Below, piece after piece: positions 32,513 to 41,111 of a DNA stretch of 41,111 nucleotides; position 1 is the first letter of the stretch, and every line of letters begins with the position of its first letter. Position numbers and translations under genes: made by a program. The stretch is from positions 1 through 41,111 of the forward strand of contig CACOAW010000010.1 of NCBI GenBank assembly GCA_902625325.1, written 5' to 3'. This stretch comes from an uncultured Candidatus Poseidoniales archaeon (lineage in GTDB: Archaea > Thermoplasmatota > Poseidoniia > Poseidoniales > Thalassarchaeaceae). A model generated the notes under the pieces. That model was not told where the DNA came from. It ran no database searches and saw only the letters and a list, made by a program, of their open reading frames with translations.

Positions 32513-34294
32513 ATGGAAAAAATCGTAAACGATTTCGTAATTAACGTCGCAACCGCCAACGGGACGGGGTCTCAATCTTCTAATCTCATTATTCTGCATT
32601 CTATGTTTGAGATGGGAGTGCCGGTCAGCGGTAAGAACCTCTTCCCTAGCAACATCTCTGGCTTACCTACATGGTTCATAATCAGAGCTAGCGATAAGGG
32701 GTATCAGGCTCCTGGAGATGGTACGAACATCCAAGTTCTGATGAACAAAGATACGTGGATCAAAGACCTCGAAGCCCTCGAGCCTGGTAGCATAGTTATT
32801 TTCAATCAAGATGTCAAGTTGCCTGTTGATAGGCATGATTGTACCCTGTTGGGGATGCCGATGACAAAGATGGCCAGGAAAATAAACGCCAAATTAGGCA
32901 AGCTAATCGCCAACATGTACTATGTCGGGGCTCTTGCGTACTTGTTGGATATTGATGAGGACGCAATCGCTAGAGCCTTGGAGGCCCAGTTCAGCGGAAA
33001 AGAAAAGGCCATAGAAATCAACAGTCAGGCTATTTTGGAAGGCAGGGAGTTTGCAGAGGAGAATTGGGAATTCGATTGTCAGTTTACTGTCGAAGCGCGG
33101 GAAAAAGATCCCAACTCTTTCCTCATAGAGGGTAACGAAGCCATCGCCTTGGGATCTATCTACGGGGGGATAACCATGCTATCCTGGTACCCAATAACCC
33201 CATCATCTTCAGTGGCTGAAGGGATAATCAAATGGCTTCCGAAACTAAGAGTTGACGCCGATGGAGGGAGTACTTGCGCTGTGATACAGGCAGAGGACGA
33301 GTTAGCGGCCGCAGGAATGGTATTGGGTGCTGGTTGGGCAGGAGGGAGAGGAATGACATGTACCAGTGGCCCAGGGATATCCCTTATGTCTGAGTTCATC
33401 GGACTCTTTTATTTCTCCGAGGTTCCAGGGGTAATTTGGGACGTCAACAGGGTTGGGCCTTCGACAGGGTTGCCCACGAGGACACAACAGGCTGATCTCT
33501 CCATGCTATACGAGGCAAGCCATGGGGATACACAGCACATTGTCCTGATTCCTGGCACGATTGACGAGTGCTTCGAGTTTGGATGGCGTGTGTTTGATTA
33601 CGCAGAGAGGTTCCAAACCATGGTTTTCGGATTCAACGACCTTGATTTGGGGATGAATCGATGGAAAACATCTGGATTCAAGTATCCGGATATGCCTATG
33701 GATAGAGGGAAGGTTATCAAAACTCAGAAAGAGATGGATTCAATACCTAACTACGGAAGGTATCGTGATGTCGATGGAGATGGGGTTGCGTACAGAACCC
33801 TTCCTGGTAGTGGTCTAGATCCTATACTTTACAGAGGCACCGGACACGATGAAGACGGGATCTATTCTGAGGACCCTCAAGTTTACAACGATGCAATGGC
33901 CAGATTAAAGAGGAAAATAAACGGCGCGAGAAATCACTTGCCTGCCCCGGTTGTCAGGGAGGAAGAGCAAAAGGAGCTTGGTGTGATTTTCTATGGTTCT
34001 ATGGAGAACACTATAGTTGAAATCGATGATTTACTGGGGGAATCTGGGCTTTCTGTTAGCACATGCAGGGTTAGAGCACTTCCCCTTCACTCAGATGTTG
34101 AGGACTTTGTCAGAAGACATGACAGGACGATTGTTCTGGAAATAAATCGCGATGGACAGTTGTATGGCATAATTAGAAAGGAGTTCCCCGTTGACTTGAT
34201 ACATAAGATACACAGCGTTGCGTACAGCGATGGCATGCCACCGAGAGCCAGGGTGTATACGGAAATGATTTTACGAGTTTTGGAGGATAATTGA
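32513..34294 (+). CDS. korA: 2-oxoacid:ferredoxin oxidoreductase, fused gamma-alpha subunit (KorA type)
   Basis: With KorB this oxidatively decarboxylates a 2-oxoacid, probably 2-oxoglutarate, to acyl-CoA while reducing ferredoxin. Residues about 1-185 are the gamma domain (NGTGSQSSNLIILHSMFEMG). From about 210 comes the alpha domain, with WYPITPSSSVAEG (Tyr226 onward), IQAEDELAAAGMVLGAGWAGG and TCTSGPGISLMSEFIGL, all family hallmarks. The frame is open to a TTG at 32417, but the preceding segment is not family-like. ATG 32513 (MEKIVNDFVINVATANG) fits the family N-terminus and gives 593 aa. KorB follows with a TGATG stop/start overlap. Fused gamma-alpha two-subunit enzymes are typical of aerobic archaea and some bacteria. 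Confidence 0.9.
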   Translation: MEKIVNDFVINVATANGTGSQSSNLIILHSMFEMGVPVSGKNLFPSNISGLPTWFIIRASDKGYQAPGDGTNIQVLMNKDTWIKDLEALEPGSIVIFNQDVKLPVDRHDCTLLGMPMTKMARKINAKLGKLIANMYYVGALAYLLDIDEDAIARALEAQFSGKEKAIEINSQAILEGREFAEENWEFDCQFTVEAREKDPNSFLIEGNEAIALGSIYGGITMLSWYPITPSSSVAEGIIKWLPKLRVDADGGSTCAVIQAEDELAAAGMVLGAGWAGGRGMTCTSGPGISLMSEFIGLFYFSEVPGVIWDVNRVGPSTGLPTRTQQADLSMLYEASHGDTQHIVLIPGTIDECFEFGWRVFDYAERFQTMVFGFNDLDLGMNRWKTSGFKYPDMPMDRGKVIKTQKEMDSIPNYGRYRDVDGDGVAYRTLPGSGLDPILYRGTGHDEDGIYSEDPQVYNDAMARLKRKINGARNHLPAPVVREEEQKELGVIFYGSMENTIVEIDDLLGESGLSVSTCRVRALPLHSDVEDFVRRHDRTIVLEINRDGQLYGIIRKEFPVDLIHKIHSVAYSDGMPPRARVYTEMILRVLEDN

Positions 34295-35319
34295 TGTTGA
34301 GATTGAATGTTCTGGAACTAGAGAAATCTGAATACACTGGTGGGAAGTCATCTCTGTGCCCGGGATGTGGACACGATCAAATTTCAAACAATATCATACA
34401 AGCGGCTTGGGAAAACGGGGTACACCCTGAAAAAATAGCGAAGATGAGCGGTATTGGGTGCTCGTCAAAGACCCCGGCATACTTCCTCGGTAAGAGCCAT
34501 GGATTCAACACGGTTCACGGTAGAATGCCATCCGTTACCACGGGAGCGAATATGGTAAACAAGGATTTGACATTCCTGGCCGTCTCCGGCGACGGGGATA
34601 CAGCAAGCATAGGAATAGGACAGTTCGTTCACGCGATAAGGAGGAACCTGGATATGGTCTACATTGTCGAAAACAATGGTGTTTACGGCCTTACAAAGGG
34701 ACAGTACAGCGCGACGGTGGAGAAGGGTTCGAAAAAGAAGAAGGGAGTGGCAAATGAACAGGCCCCCATAGACCTCTGTGCGATGGCAATTAACCTCGGC
34801 TGTAGTTTCGTTGCACGTTCTTTTTCTGGAAGCAAGAAGCAATTGACGGCGCTAATTAAAGCGGCGATAAGTCACAGAGGAATGGCCCTGATTGACGTCA
34901 TCTCCCCTTGTGTAACATTTGCTAATAATGATGAGTCCTACCGGTCGTATAATTATGTCAAGAAGAATGACGAAGTATTACACATCTTAGACTATATCCC
35001 CCATTTCTCCCCAATCGAGGAGGTTGAGGTCCCGGAAGGCGAATATGAGGAGGTTAGCCTCTTTGACGGCTCTACCCTTAGGCTTGAGACATTGGCTGCG
35101 GACCATGACTACACTGATGCAGTCTCGGCTCTGAGTGCGATCCACCAGTCTGAAAAGGATGAAAGACACGTCACAGGACTTCTTTACTACAACGAGAATG
35201 TGCCTACCGCAACCGACACACTAGGCTTATCTGAAACTCCGCTTGTAGAACTTACGGAAGAACTTCTGCGTCCTAGTCCAGACAGCTTAGACGAAATAAA
35301 CTCAGGCTTCCGTTCTTGA
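34294..35319 (+). CDS. korB: 2-oxoacid:ferredoxin oxidoreductase, beta subunit (KorB type)
   Basis: The thiamine-diphosphate and Fe-S subunit of the same enzyme. Cys22 and Cys25 in LCPGCGH plus Cys56 in GIGCSSK are cluster ligands. The TPP/Mg motif runs from SGDGD (98-102) to IVENNGVYGLTKGQ (124-137). The usual fourth cysteine appears within ISPCVTF further on. ATG 34294 shares one base with the korA stop and has a GGAGG about 8 nt upstream; a TTG three bases earlier is not preferred. The C-terminal stretch of about 120 residues after the core (FSPIEEVEVPEGEYEEV onward) is acidic, as in the soluble two-subunit type. 2-oxoglutarate versus pyruvate cannot be settled here; aconitase nearby favours the TCA cycle. 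Confidence 0.9.
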   Translation: MLRLNVLELEKSEYTGGKSSLCPGCGHDQISNNIIQAAWENGVHPEKIAKMSGIGCSSKTPAYFLGKSHGFNTVHGRMPSVTTGANMVNKDLTFLAVSGDGDTASIGIGQFVHAIRRNLDMVYIVENNGVYGLTKGQYSATVEKGSKKKKGVANEQAPIDLCAMAINLGCSFVARSFSGSKKQLTALIKAAISHRGMALIDVISPCVTFANNDESYRSYNYVKKNDEVLHILDYIPHFSPIEEVEVPEGEYEEVSLFDGSTLRLETLAADHDYTDAVSALSAIHQSEKDERHVTGLLYYNENVPTATDTLGLSETPLVELTEELLRPSPDSLDEINSGFRS

Positions 35320-35378
35320 ATTCAGAATCCATATTATTCGGTTTTCTTGAAATATCTAAGCCCGGTCCGTATGACGCA

Positions 35379-35454
35379 AGTCCCTTGGTGTAGCGGTCCA
35401 TCATATGGCACTCTGGATGCCATGACCCTGGTTCGAATCCGGGAGGGACTACCA
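35379..35454 (+). tRNA. tRNA-Gln (anticodon CTG)
   Basis: A complete cloverleaf of 76 nt. The acceptor stem AGTCCCT pairs with AGGGACT, followed by A and an encoded CCA. The anticodon stem TGGCA/TGCCA encloses the loop CTCTGGA, with CTG at 35413-35415 reading CAG. The T arm is CCTGG-TTCGAAT-CCGGG with one T-G pair. The D arm closes with GTG/CAT. There is no intron. An AAATATCT about 25 nt upstream is a plausible TATA box. Confidence 0.93.
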
Positions 35455-35459
35455 TATCA

Positions 35460-35645
35460 CTAAACGTACTGGAACATAAGTTGGGAGACCCAACTAACCA
35501 TCATGACGATCATGAACCACCCTAATGCAGCTCTTGCCCATTTCGTGGGCTCTTTTCTTGGCGGGAAAGGATCGATTCCCGCCTCTAATGCCAGAGATAT
35601 TATCTCCAGTTCCTCCTCTATGGTCTCCGGAGCAGTCTTGGCCAT
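35460..35645 (-). CDS. Small single-helix membrane protein (61 aa)
   Basis: The product has an acidic N-terminus (TAPETIEEELEIISLALEAG), a short basic and proline-containing hinge (FPPRKEPTKWARAA) and one C-terminal membrane helix (LGWFMIVMMVSWVSQLMF). The positive charges just before the helix predict a cytosolic N-terminus. I do not recognise a family. It lies between the tRNA and the NUDIX-MBL gene, divergent from the latter, with 74 bp between starts. The coherent architecture suggests a real tail-anchored protein, but such short ORFs are hard to prove by eye. Confidence 0.5.
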   Translation of the reverse strand: MAKTAPETIEEELEIISLALEAGIDPFPPRKEPTKWARAALGWFMIVMMVSWVSQLMFQYV

Positions 35646-35719
35646 ATTTTACGAAAGTGAGCTTGCATATTCAATCGTTATCATAGCGAGGTTGAAGCCC
35701 CGTATCCCCTCGAGGCTTC

Positions 35720-37258
35720 GTGGATGAGTTACCGGAAGGTGTGAAGATTCCCGAAATAGAGACCAGGCCTTTCGTCCAGTCGGCGTCAGTAATGCTCAGT
35801 AGGGTTTACGAGGGTAAGCATGAGGTTCTACTGGGGCACCGGAGCCCGGAGCTGCCCGCCTTTCCGGACCTCTGGTCCTTTCCCGGAGGAGGGGTGAGTA
35901 GAGTCGATAGAAAGGCGGCGGAGGCCCATCCTGAATGGTTGAAGGATAGGACCGGGGATAGACTACTGGTTTTCACCCTCCTGAGGGAGATGCTGGAAGA
36001 GATAGGGGTAACGCCGGATGGCGAGGGAGGGTTCATGGAGGTCAGCGACCGAATTAGAGAGGCCGTCTGCAAGGACAAAACCGGATGGCTCGAAGTAGCC
36101 GAGGCCGGAGATATATCCATTGAAAATTTCGATTGCCAGGTCATCACAGAGAGGATAACTCCGCCGCAGTCTCCGACCAGATTCCAAAACACATTCTTCC
36201 ACGTTGCATTGGGAGAATCGGGGGTGGAGGCGTCGTTCCCACCTGGAAGAAGTGAATTTGACAGATTCCAGTGGTGGAGGCCACAGGACATAATCGAGGC
36301 GTGGGAGACTAACAATCTGCACCTCCCGCCTCCTATACTTACCATCTTCAGGGATCTGATGGAGGCGATGGAGGGAAGGGACCTTGTCGCTGCCTGTGAT
36401 GTGATGGCCGAAGATCCCCCATCGGGACCTCATAGATTCGAGTACGGCCCAGGAGTGGAGTGCATTCTAATTCCCACAATGACCCTTCCTCCATCTACAC
36501 ACACTAACTGCTTCATTCTAGGCGAGAGAGGCGGCCAGAGAATAATAGTTGATCCAGCAATAAGGGATGAGGAGGGATACAATCTGCTCAAGGACAAGGT
36601 GGAGGAGATAAGGGGGGATGACAGCGATATCATGTGTACTGTCTTCACACACAGGCATCAAGACCACCTTGGGGACTTGGATATGATTTCTCAGCTTTAT
36701 CAGGCCCCTGTTTGGGCCAGCGGAGAGACTCTAGCCGCACTCCCAGAAATTAAGGGAACCAGGGAACTAATGGAGGGCGATACGATATATGTTGACGGGC
36801 CTACCGGAGTAGCGAAATGGGAAGTTATTGAGACCCCGGGTCACTGCCCTGGGCAGATCTGTCTGGTTGGTGAGCCAGGGATCGTGGCTGCGGACAATTG
36901 CACGATGGTGGGCACCATACTAGTTCCATCGAGTGATGGTGACATGGGGGCTTACATATCTGGACTAGAGAGGCTTAGAGACCTCAGGCCGCATACACTC
37001 TTCGTAGGTCATGGTCCGCTTGTTCCGAACCCCGAAAGAACGCTCTCCCAATATATCAATCATAGAAAGGCTAGGGGCGCAAAGGTCCTGCAGGCTGTGA
37101 AATCCGGATGCTCGACTCTCTCAGATATTGCAGGATTAGCATACTCTGACACGCCTGGTGCCATTCCAGCTCTAGCGGAAGATCAGGCCCTTTCGCATCT
37201 GAAAGAGTTGGTCAGAGTGGGGGAAGTCAAGAGGTCAAGTGATGGATTCGTTATCTGA
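35720..37258 (+). CDS. NUDIX hydrolase fused to metallo-beta-lactamase-fold hydrolase
   Basis: Two enzymes in one 512-aa chain. Residues about 15-225 are a NUDIX domain with an expanded box: FPGGG at 54-58 and REMLEEIG at 89-96, with a long insert between, as in NUDT19-like proteins. Residues about 245-510 are an MBL-fold hydrolase: HRHQDH at 311-316, His375 in TPGHCPGQ, Asp392 in AADN and His431 in VGHGP form the dinuclear metal site. A helical C-terminal segment resembles the LACTB2/MBLAC2-type tail. It probably hydrolyses a nucleoside-diphosphate or CoA compound and then a thioester or phosphoester; the substrates are not known. Start is GTG 35720. Confidence 0.85.
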   Translation: MDELPEGVKIPEIETRPFVQSASVMLSRVYEGKHEVLLGHRSPELPAFPDLWSFPGGGVSRVDRKAAEAHPEWLKDRTGDRLLVFTLLREMLEEIGVTPDGEGGFMEVSDRIREAVCKDKTGWLEVAEAGDISIENFDCQVITERITPPQSPTRFQNTFFHVALGESGVEASFPPGRSEFDRFQWWRPQDIIEAWETNNLHLPPPILTIFRDLMEAMEGRDLVAACDVMAEDPPSGPHRFEYGPGVECILIPTMTLPPSTHTNCFILGERGGQRIIVDPAIRDEEGYNLLKDKVEEIRGDDSDIMCTVFTHRHQDHLGDLDMISQLYQAPVWASGETLAALPEIKGTRELMEGDTIYVDGPTGVAKWEVIETPGHCPGQICLVGEPGIVAADNCTMVGTILVPSSDGDMGAYISGLERLRDLRPHTLFVGHGPLVPNPERTLSQYINHRKARGAKVLQAVKSGCSTLSDIAGLAYSDTPGAIPALAEDQALSHLKELVRVGEVKRSSDGFVI

Positions 37259-37350
37259 AGGTCCTCTGCTGAGGAGAAAATATCCTCCCACGGGCGGAGA
37301 ATAAGATCCCCCTGGAGAAATCTGATACAAAGAGGCCCCTCCATTAGTTC

Positions 37351-38208
37351 ATGAAAGAGTACTGGGAAGGGGTTCCCGAACTCGATGGAGCCCATGCTGT
37401 GGAAATGTGGGTTGAGGTTGAACCAAAGGTTTCCATCAGAGTGGTTGTTTGGAAACCAAAAGAGGTCAGCGAGAATTACGATGGGACGGTAGTTATGGTT
37501 CCGGGGTGGGGTTCATTGTTCGAGGGCTGGCGCCCTTTGATTTCTGAGTGGGCCAGGCATAGGCACCTTGTCTACATCGAGACCAGAGAAAAGGCGAGTT
37601 CTAGAATTACCAGGAAGATATCCAAGTCTGATTTTTCTATTGAGAGGCACTCAGAGGACATTGGTATAGTCCTTGAGAGTCTGAATATCGATCAATCAAT
37701 GGTCGACTGGTACTCCTCTTCCCTTGGTTCAACATTGCTGATAGATGCATATCAGAGACGCGTTTTGGGCGGAAGGAGCTCCGTTCTCCTAGCTCCGAAT
37801 CCTGACTTCAAATTTCCACTGTGGTCTCGAGCGTTAATCTACTCTCCACTCCCCATGTCTGTTTTCAGGAAGATGGTGGGTTTCGTAGCATGGGCCGTTG
37901 ACAAGCGGACAAAAGAAGACGGTCAGAAGGTTCGTTATCGCAGGGCACTATTGTCTCAGGATGTTCCTCGGATGCTTCTATCAGCGAGATTTAACCTCGG
38001 ATATAGATTACCAGATGATCTGTCGCAAATAGAGGTCCCATGCGCTGTAATGACGGCCAGCTCTGATACTCTTCATGACTTCAGCAAGGTACAAAGGATC
38101 GCGGACTCGATTCCAAATTGCCAGATGATAGAGGTCCCCTCAAATCAATATGCACATGAGCCAGAAGTCCTCCGTGATATCAAAAAATTCCATTCTTCGA
38201 TAGACTAA
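37351..38208 (+). CDS. Alpha/beta-hydrolase fold protein
   Basis: A 285-aa cytosolic protein with the alpha/beta-hydrolase order. The oxyanion-type loop is VVMVPGWGSLFEGW at about 47-60. The nucleophile elbow is WYSSSLGST, with Ser124 as likely nucleophile in SxSxG where the first Gly is replaced by Ser. The acid is likely in TASSDTLHD, and the base is His in NQYAHEPE. A helical cap lies between (FPLWSRALIYSPLPMSVFR). The substrate cannot be predicted. Start is ATG 37351. It lies 92 bp after the NUDIX-MBL gene and 61 bp before the NFACT gene on the same strand. Confidence 0.78.
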   Translation: MKEYWEGVPELDGAHAVEMWVEVEPKVSIRVVVWKPKEVSENYDGTVVMVPGWGSLFEGWRPLISEWARHRHLVYIETREKASSRITRKISKSDFSIERHSEDIGIVLESLNIDQSMVDWYSSSLGSTLLIDAYQRRVLGGRSSVLLAPNPDFKFPLWSRALIYSPLPMSVFRKMVGFVAWAVDKRTKEDGQKVRYRRALLSQDVPRMLLSARFNLGYRLPDDLSQIEVPCAVMTASSDTLHDFSKVQRIADSIPNCQMIEVPSNQYAHEPEVLRDIKKFHSSID

Positions 38209-38269
38209 ATCGCCCCTTTTTCCATCGATTGCCTGATGAAGGGGGCCGGGCCGGGCGGTATCGAGTAAC

Positions 38270-40411
38270 ATGCGAGAACAGTCGTCTTCGTTCGAAATCG
38301 CACGCATTGTGCAAGAGCTTTCCGAAATGGTCGGAGCGAGAGTCAGAAAATCATACCAGCCACACTACGAGCAGATTGTGGTCAGGCTGAACCGGAAGGG
38401 AATGCCATCTACTGACCTGGTTATTGTTAGGGGGCTTAGGGCTTACTGCTCGAATCGAGATAGGCCCATGCCCACACAGCCTTCTCAATTTGCAATGATT
38501 CTAAGGAAGCATCTAAACAACTCCAGATTGATCGGAGTAAGGCAATATGGATTCGACAGGGTGATCCAGATGTACTTCGAGCATGGAGGAGGACGATTGA
38601 GCCTGATTATCGAGTTATTCCGAGATGGCAACGTTCTCCTTCTAGATCAGGAGGGAGTAATCATCAGACCCTTGACTCATGCCAGGTATGCAAGTCGGTC
38701 ACTAAAGAAGGGCGTGGCTTACACGCCCCCTCCGGAGGCAATAGACCCAAGAGAGCTCTCTGGAGAGTCTCTGAACGAGATTCTTGAGAGTAGTGATCAT
38801 GCCTTGATTAGGACCCTTGCATCAAGAGTGAATCTTGGAAGAATCTACGGAAGCGCTGCATGCTCAATAGCAGGAATTGACGAAGATACCGAATCCAATT
38901 CCCTTACTGAGGAACAGAAGTCTTCACTGGGCGTCGCCCTCTCGAAGATGCTCGGCAATCTGGATGAGGGAGAGGGAGGCAACATCTGGCTATCTGACCC
39001 TAAGTCCAAGGATGCATGGAACTCGGCAGAGAACGAGTCTGATAGAGACTCAGCAGCTGCTGGAATCATCGAGTTCTCCCCCATAGACCTCCCCTCGATG
39101 GATGAACATATGAGGGAGCCGACCGCTAGCTTGTCAGATGCATACGACTTCATCTTCGGCTCGCACGACGCTGCAGCATTCATTCGCAGGGAAGAAGAGA
39201 AGCTCGTAGAAACGGGTGATAGAGCAGAGGACGACCGTTCTAAGCTTTCGAGGAGAGCATTTCAGCAGAGGAAGGCAATTGAGAAGTTTAATCATAGGGC
39301 CGCGATAACGCAAGAGCTAGGGAAGTCTATTCAGGATAACTGGGGCCATGTTGACAGCATTCTGACCCAACTAAACAATGCCGTCGAGGAGAGGGGGTGG
39401 CTGGACATAGCAGATATCGCTCATGAGGTTGAGTGGGTGGATAGCGTGGATCCAGCAAGACACACGGTGGTGGCTTTCCTCCCGGATGAGGACGGAGAGC
39501 CCGGTGCCAGTGTCACTCTGGAGGCCTCAAAGACTGTGCATCAGAACGCACAGAGGTACTTCGAGGAAGCCAGGTCTCAAAAGAACAAGGCCAAGGGAGC
39601 CATTGTAGCGCTCGAGGAGACCGAGAAGTCGAAGAAGAGTGCAGACAAGAGGGCTGCAAAGGAGGTCGCTTCGGGGAAGCTCAGGGGGAGGAAGAGAACG
39701 AGGAGATTCTGGTTCGAGAAGTATCGCTGGGCAGTTCTATCTGGTGGGCACCTGCTTATCGGGGGGAAGGATGCAAAGGGTAACGACGTACTAGTGAGGA
39801 AGCACCTCTCATCGAGTGACCTGTACTTCCACGCTGATCTCCACGGCGCTCCCTCATGCTCACTAAAGCTCAAGGAAGGTTTGGTTCCAAGCAATTCGCA
39901 GGAGGGGCTTATTCCCAAAGGGGTCGCTTCCATGCAAATTTCCCAGACACTGGGAGAGGGTTTCAATGACGCGCGCGAATTGGACGCTTCAGTTATTTCC
40001 GAGGCTGCTCAAATGGCTGTTTGTTGGTCTAGAGCATGGGGGGGAGGTGGAGCTGCAGCAACTGCATTCCACGCCAGATCCAGCCAGGTTTCCAAAACCA
40101 CGGAGACTGGGGAGTCATTGGCGAGGGGCTCCTTCGTCGTAAGAGGCGAGAGAAGTTGGCACAAAGACGTCCCTCTTGAGATAGCAATAGGACTGGCAGT
40201 AGTGAATGGTGTCCCGATGCCTGTTTCAGGAGTTCCAAGTACCATCTCAGAGATCTGCGAAAGATGGGCCAGAATATCTCCGGGGAGAGAGAAGAAGGAG
40301 GCAGTGGCGAATCGGATTTCCAAATCAACGGGACTATCTCATGAGGATGTACTGTCCTGTCTTCCGCCGGGAGGCTGTTCAATAGATGATAAAGGACTAA
40401 TTAGCCCCTGA
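38270..40411 (+). CDS. NFACT-family ribosome quality-control protein (Rqc2/NEMF/RqcH homologue)
   Basis: A 713-aa protein expected to bind obstructed large ribosomal subunits with peptidyl-tRNA. The NFACT-N part opens with SFEIARIVQELSEMVGARVR, then PSQFAMILRKHLNNSRL and IIELFRDGNVLLLD. A coiled-coil-like middle runs about residues 300-480. The NFACT-R domain is marked by RRFWFEKYRWAVLSGGHLLI, VRKHLSSSDLYFHADLHGAP and later ARGSFVVRGERSWH. These match archaeal and eukaryotic Rqc2/NEMF. Whether it adds C-terminal tails, as bacterial RqcH does, cannot be decided from sequence. Start is ATG 38270. The 3' end overlaps the convergent acetyltransferase by 15 bp. Confidence 0.92.
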   Translation: MREQSSSFEIARIVQELSEMVGARVRKSYQPHYEQIVVRLNRKGMPSTDLVIVRGLRAYCSNRDRPMPTQPSQFAMILRKHLNNSRLIGVRQYGFDRVIQMYFEHGGGRLSLIIELFRDGNVLLLDQEGVIIRPLTHARYASRSLKKGVAYTPPPEAIDPRELSGESLNEILESSDHALIRTLASRVNLGRIYGSAACSIAGIDEDTESNSLTEEQKSSLGVALSKMLGNLDEGEGGNIWLSDPKSKDAWNSAENESDRDSAAAGIIEFSPIDLPSMDEHMREPTASLSDAYDFIFGSHDAAAFIRREEEKLVETGDRAEDDRSKLSRRAFQQRKAIEKFNHRAAITQELGKSIQDNWGHVDSILTQLNNAVEERGWLDIADIAHEVEWVDSVDPARHTVVAFLPDEDGEPGASVTLEASKTVHQNAQRYFEEARSQKNKAKGAIVALEETEKSKKSADKRAAKEVASGKLRGRKRTRRFWFEKYRWAVLSGGHLLIGGKDAKGNDVLVRKHLSSSDLYFHADLHGAPSCSLKLKEGLVPSNSQEGLIPKGVASMQISQTLGEGFNDARELDASVISEAAQMAVCWSRAWGGGGAAATAFHARSSQVSKTTETGESLARGSFVVRGERSWHKDVPLEIAIGLAVVNGVPMPVSGVPSTISEICERWARISPGREKKEAVANRISKSTGLSHEDVLSCLPPGGCSIDDKGLISP

Positions 40412-41005
40412 TTGGACATTCCACTCTGGCGCGGTTATCGCGAACATTACGGAATCAGTGAAGCGATTATACAACCATTCTCTGTCCTTTGAAATTCCCT
40501 CCAAGCGCAAACCCAGCCTCTCTGCTACTGCTCGACTAGGATGATTGTCGACTGCAACCTCAATAACTGATCTGTGTAATTTCAAATCAGCAAAGCAGTG
40601 TTCAATGACCCTCCTGCATGACTTAGTAATGATTCCCCTGCCTGATGAGGACTCTGAGACCCAATATCCCAATCCAAAGCTCCTGTTGTCCCAATCTACC
40701 CAATTTAGACTGACCACGCCCACGAGTTCGCCATATTCACGAATCAAGTAAAGCCAGTTGAAGTTCTTGTCATCTCTTATCCGACGAATCATCGCTAACT
40801 CGTCATCCACTGAATTGACGTCATCCAACCATGGAAGCCACTCCCTGAGGTATTCTCGGTTCTCATCAACAATAACGAACAGTTCTCTGGCATCTCCCTC
40901 AATGGGAGCAAGCAATTCTAGCCCTTCTTCGACCATCAATAAGCTGGCAGGAAGAGGAGGGGGGGAGTCAGGGTCATCCGGCCATCCGATTGGATCATGC
41001 ATCAT
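40397..41005 (-). CDS. GNAT-family N-acetyltransferase (RimJ/RimL-like)
   Basis: Transfers an acetyl group from acetyl-CoA to an amine, probably a protein N-terminus or small molecule. The sequence shows ELLAPIEGDARELFVIVDEN and YLREWLPWLDDV at the start, then YGELVGVVSLNWVDWDNRS and LGYWVSESSSGRGIIT (acetyl-CoA loop region). It ends with RSVIEVAVDNHPSRAVAERLG and a C-terminal strand, the RimJ/RimL pattern. The frame is open to 41083, but the extra N-terminal part is Arg-rich and unlike the family. The tandem ATG at 41003-41005 (MMHDPIGWPDD) is preferred, giving 202 aa. It is convergent with the NFACT gene. The substrate is unknown. Confidence 0.85.
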   Translation of the reverse strand: MMHDPIGWPDDPDSPPPLPASLLMVEEGLELLAPIEGDARELFVIVDENREYLREWLPWLDDVNSVDDELAMIRRIRDDKNFNWLYLIREYGELVGVVSLNWVDWDNRSFGLGYWVSESSSGRGIITKSCRRVIEHCFADLKLHRSVIEVAVDNHPSRAVAERLGLRLEGISKDREWLYNRFTDSVMFAITAPEWNVQSGAN

Positions 41006-41111
41006 CCCCCGCAATGAATCGGGTGTTTTAGTGGTTCTAATCCAGCGGCAACGCTTCAAGTGGACTGCCTCCTGCGAGGCCATGAGCGGAAACGGAGGGT
41101 CCGTTAACTGG

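Noticed and set aside
1-41111. CRISPR arrays, insertion sequences, prophage or attachment sites
   Set aside because: No regularly spaced repeats, transposase, integrase or duplicated tRNA end was found; the region after the tRNA-Gln shows no mobile gene.

Overview
The window looks like a contiguous piece of a marine planktonic archaeal genome, most likely Poseidoniales (Marine Group II, Thermoplasmatota). This is inferred from gene content; no rRNA is present. Archaeal markers are a Gar1-type H/ACA RNP protein, an NFACT (Rqc2/NEMF-like) protein, a two-subunit 2-oxoacid:ferredoxin oxidoreductase, and TATA-like boxes at leaderless spacing. Many large exported proteins end in one membrane helix plus a basic tail. 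Oxygen-dependent haem synthesis points to an aerobic surface-ocean lifestyle. Genes are packed tightly, with no gene-free stretch over about 180 bp.

Layout. (1) 1-2753: last steps of protoporphyrin-dependent haem synthesis: hemF (5' truncated), a hemY-type oxidase, and convergent hemH. (2) 2867-5170: a DUF4149/TMEM205-like membrane protein and an S15-family lipoprotein hydrolase. (3) 5167-11440, minus strand: a compact haem or iron-chelate uptake operon. It has a 771-aa surface protein, a FecB/BtuF-type binding protein, a FecCD permease, a FecE/HmuV ATPase, a small 41-aa ORF that is easy to miss, and a HugZ/HutZ-like haem-degrading protein. (4) 11534-13373: flavodoxin and a lipoprotein resembling the FEA1 iron-assimilation family. 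(5) 13560-16493: a small winged-helix-like protein, and a PhnE-type permease and PhnC-type ATPase divergent from a substrate-binding protein with transferrin hallmarks. (6) 16502-21255: PQQ-dependent sugar-dehydrogenase-like lipoprotein, large exported protein, Gar1 with an RG-rich tail, TPR membrane protein. (7) 21256-32376, minus strand: a 2253-aa surface protein, a small unknown, aconitase, and a TPR-TM-cyclophilin fusion. (8) 32513-41005: KorAB, tRNA-Gln(CTG), a small TM protein, a NUDIX-metallo-beta-lactamase fusion, an alpha/beta hydrolase, NFACT and a GNAT acetyltransferase.

Main point: about 5.2-16.5 kb reads as an iron-acquisition island. The 'phosphonate-like' ABC transporter carries a binding protein that keeps all four transferrin iron ligands (Asp, Tyr, Tyr, His), the anion-binding Thr and two transferrin disulphide pairs. 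It is therefore more likely a ferric-iron importer built from a single transferrin lobe and a PhnCE-type pump. The same 16-bp inverted repeat, TTTAGG-N4-CCTAAA, lies upstream of the FEA1-like gene and in the divergent promoter of the transferrin/PhnCE genes. It sits against TATA-like boxes, as expected for a shared iron-responsive repressor site. All family calls were made by eye from motifs; no database searches were run.
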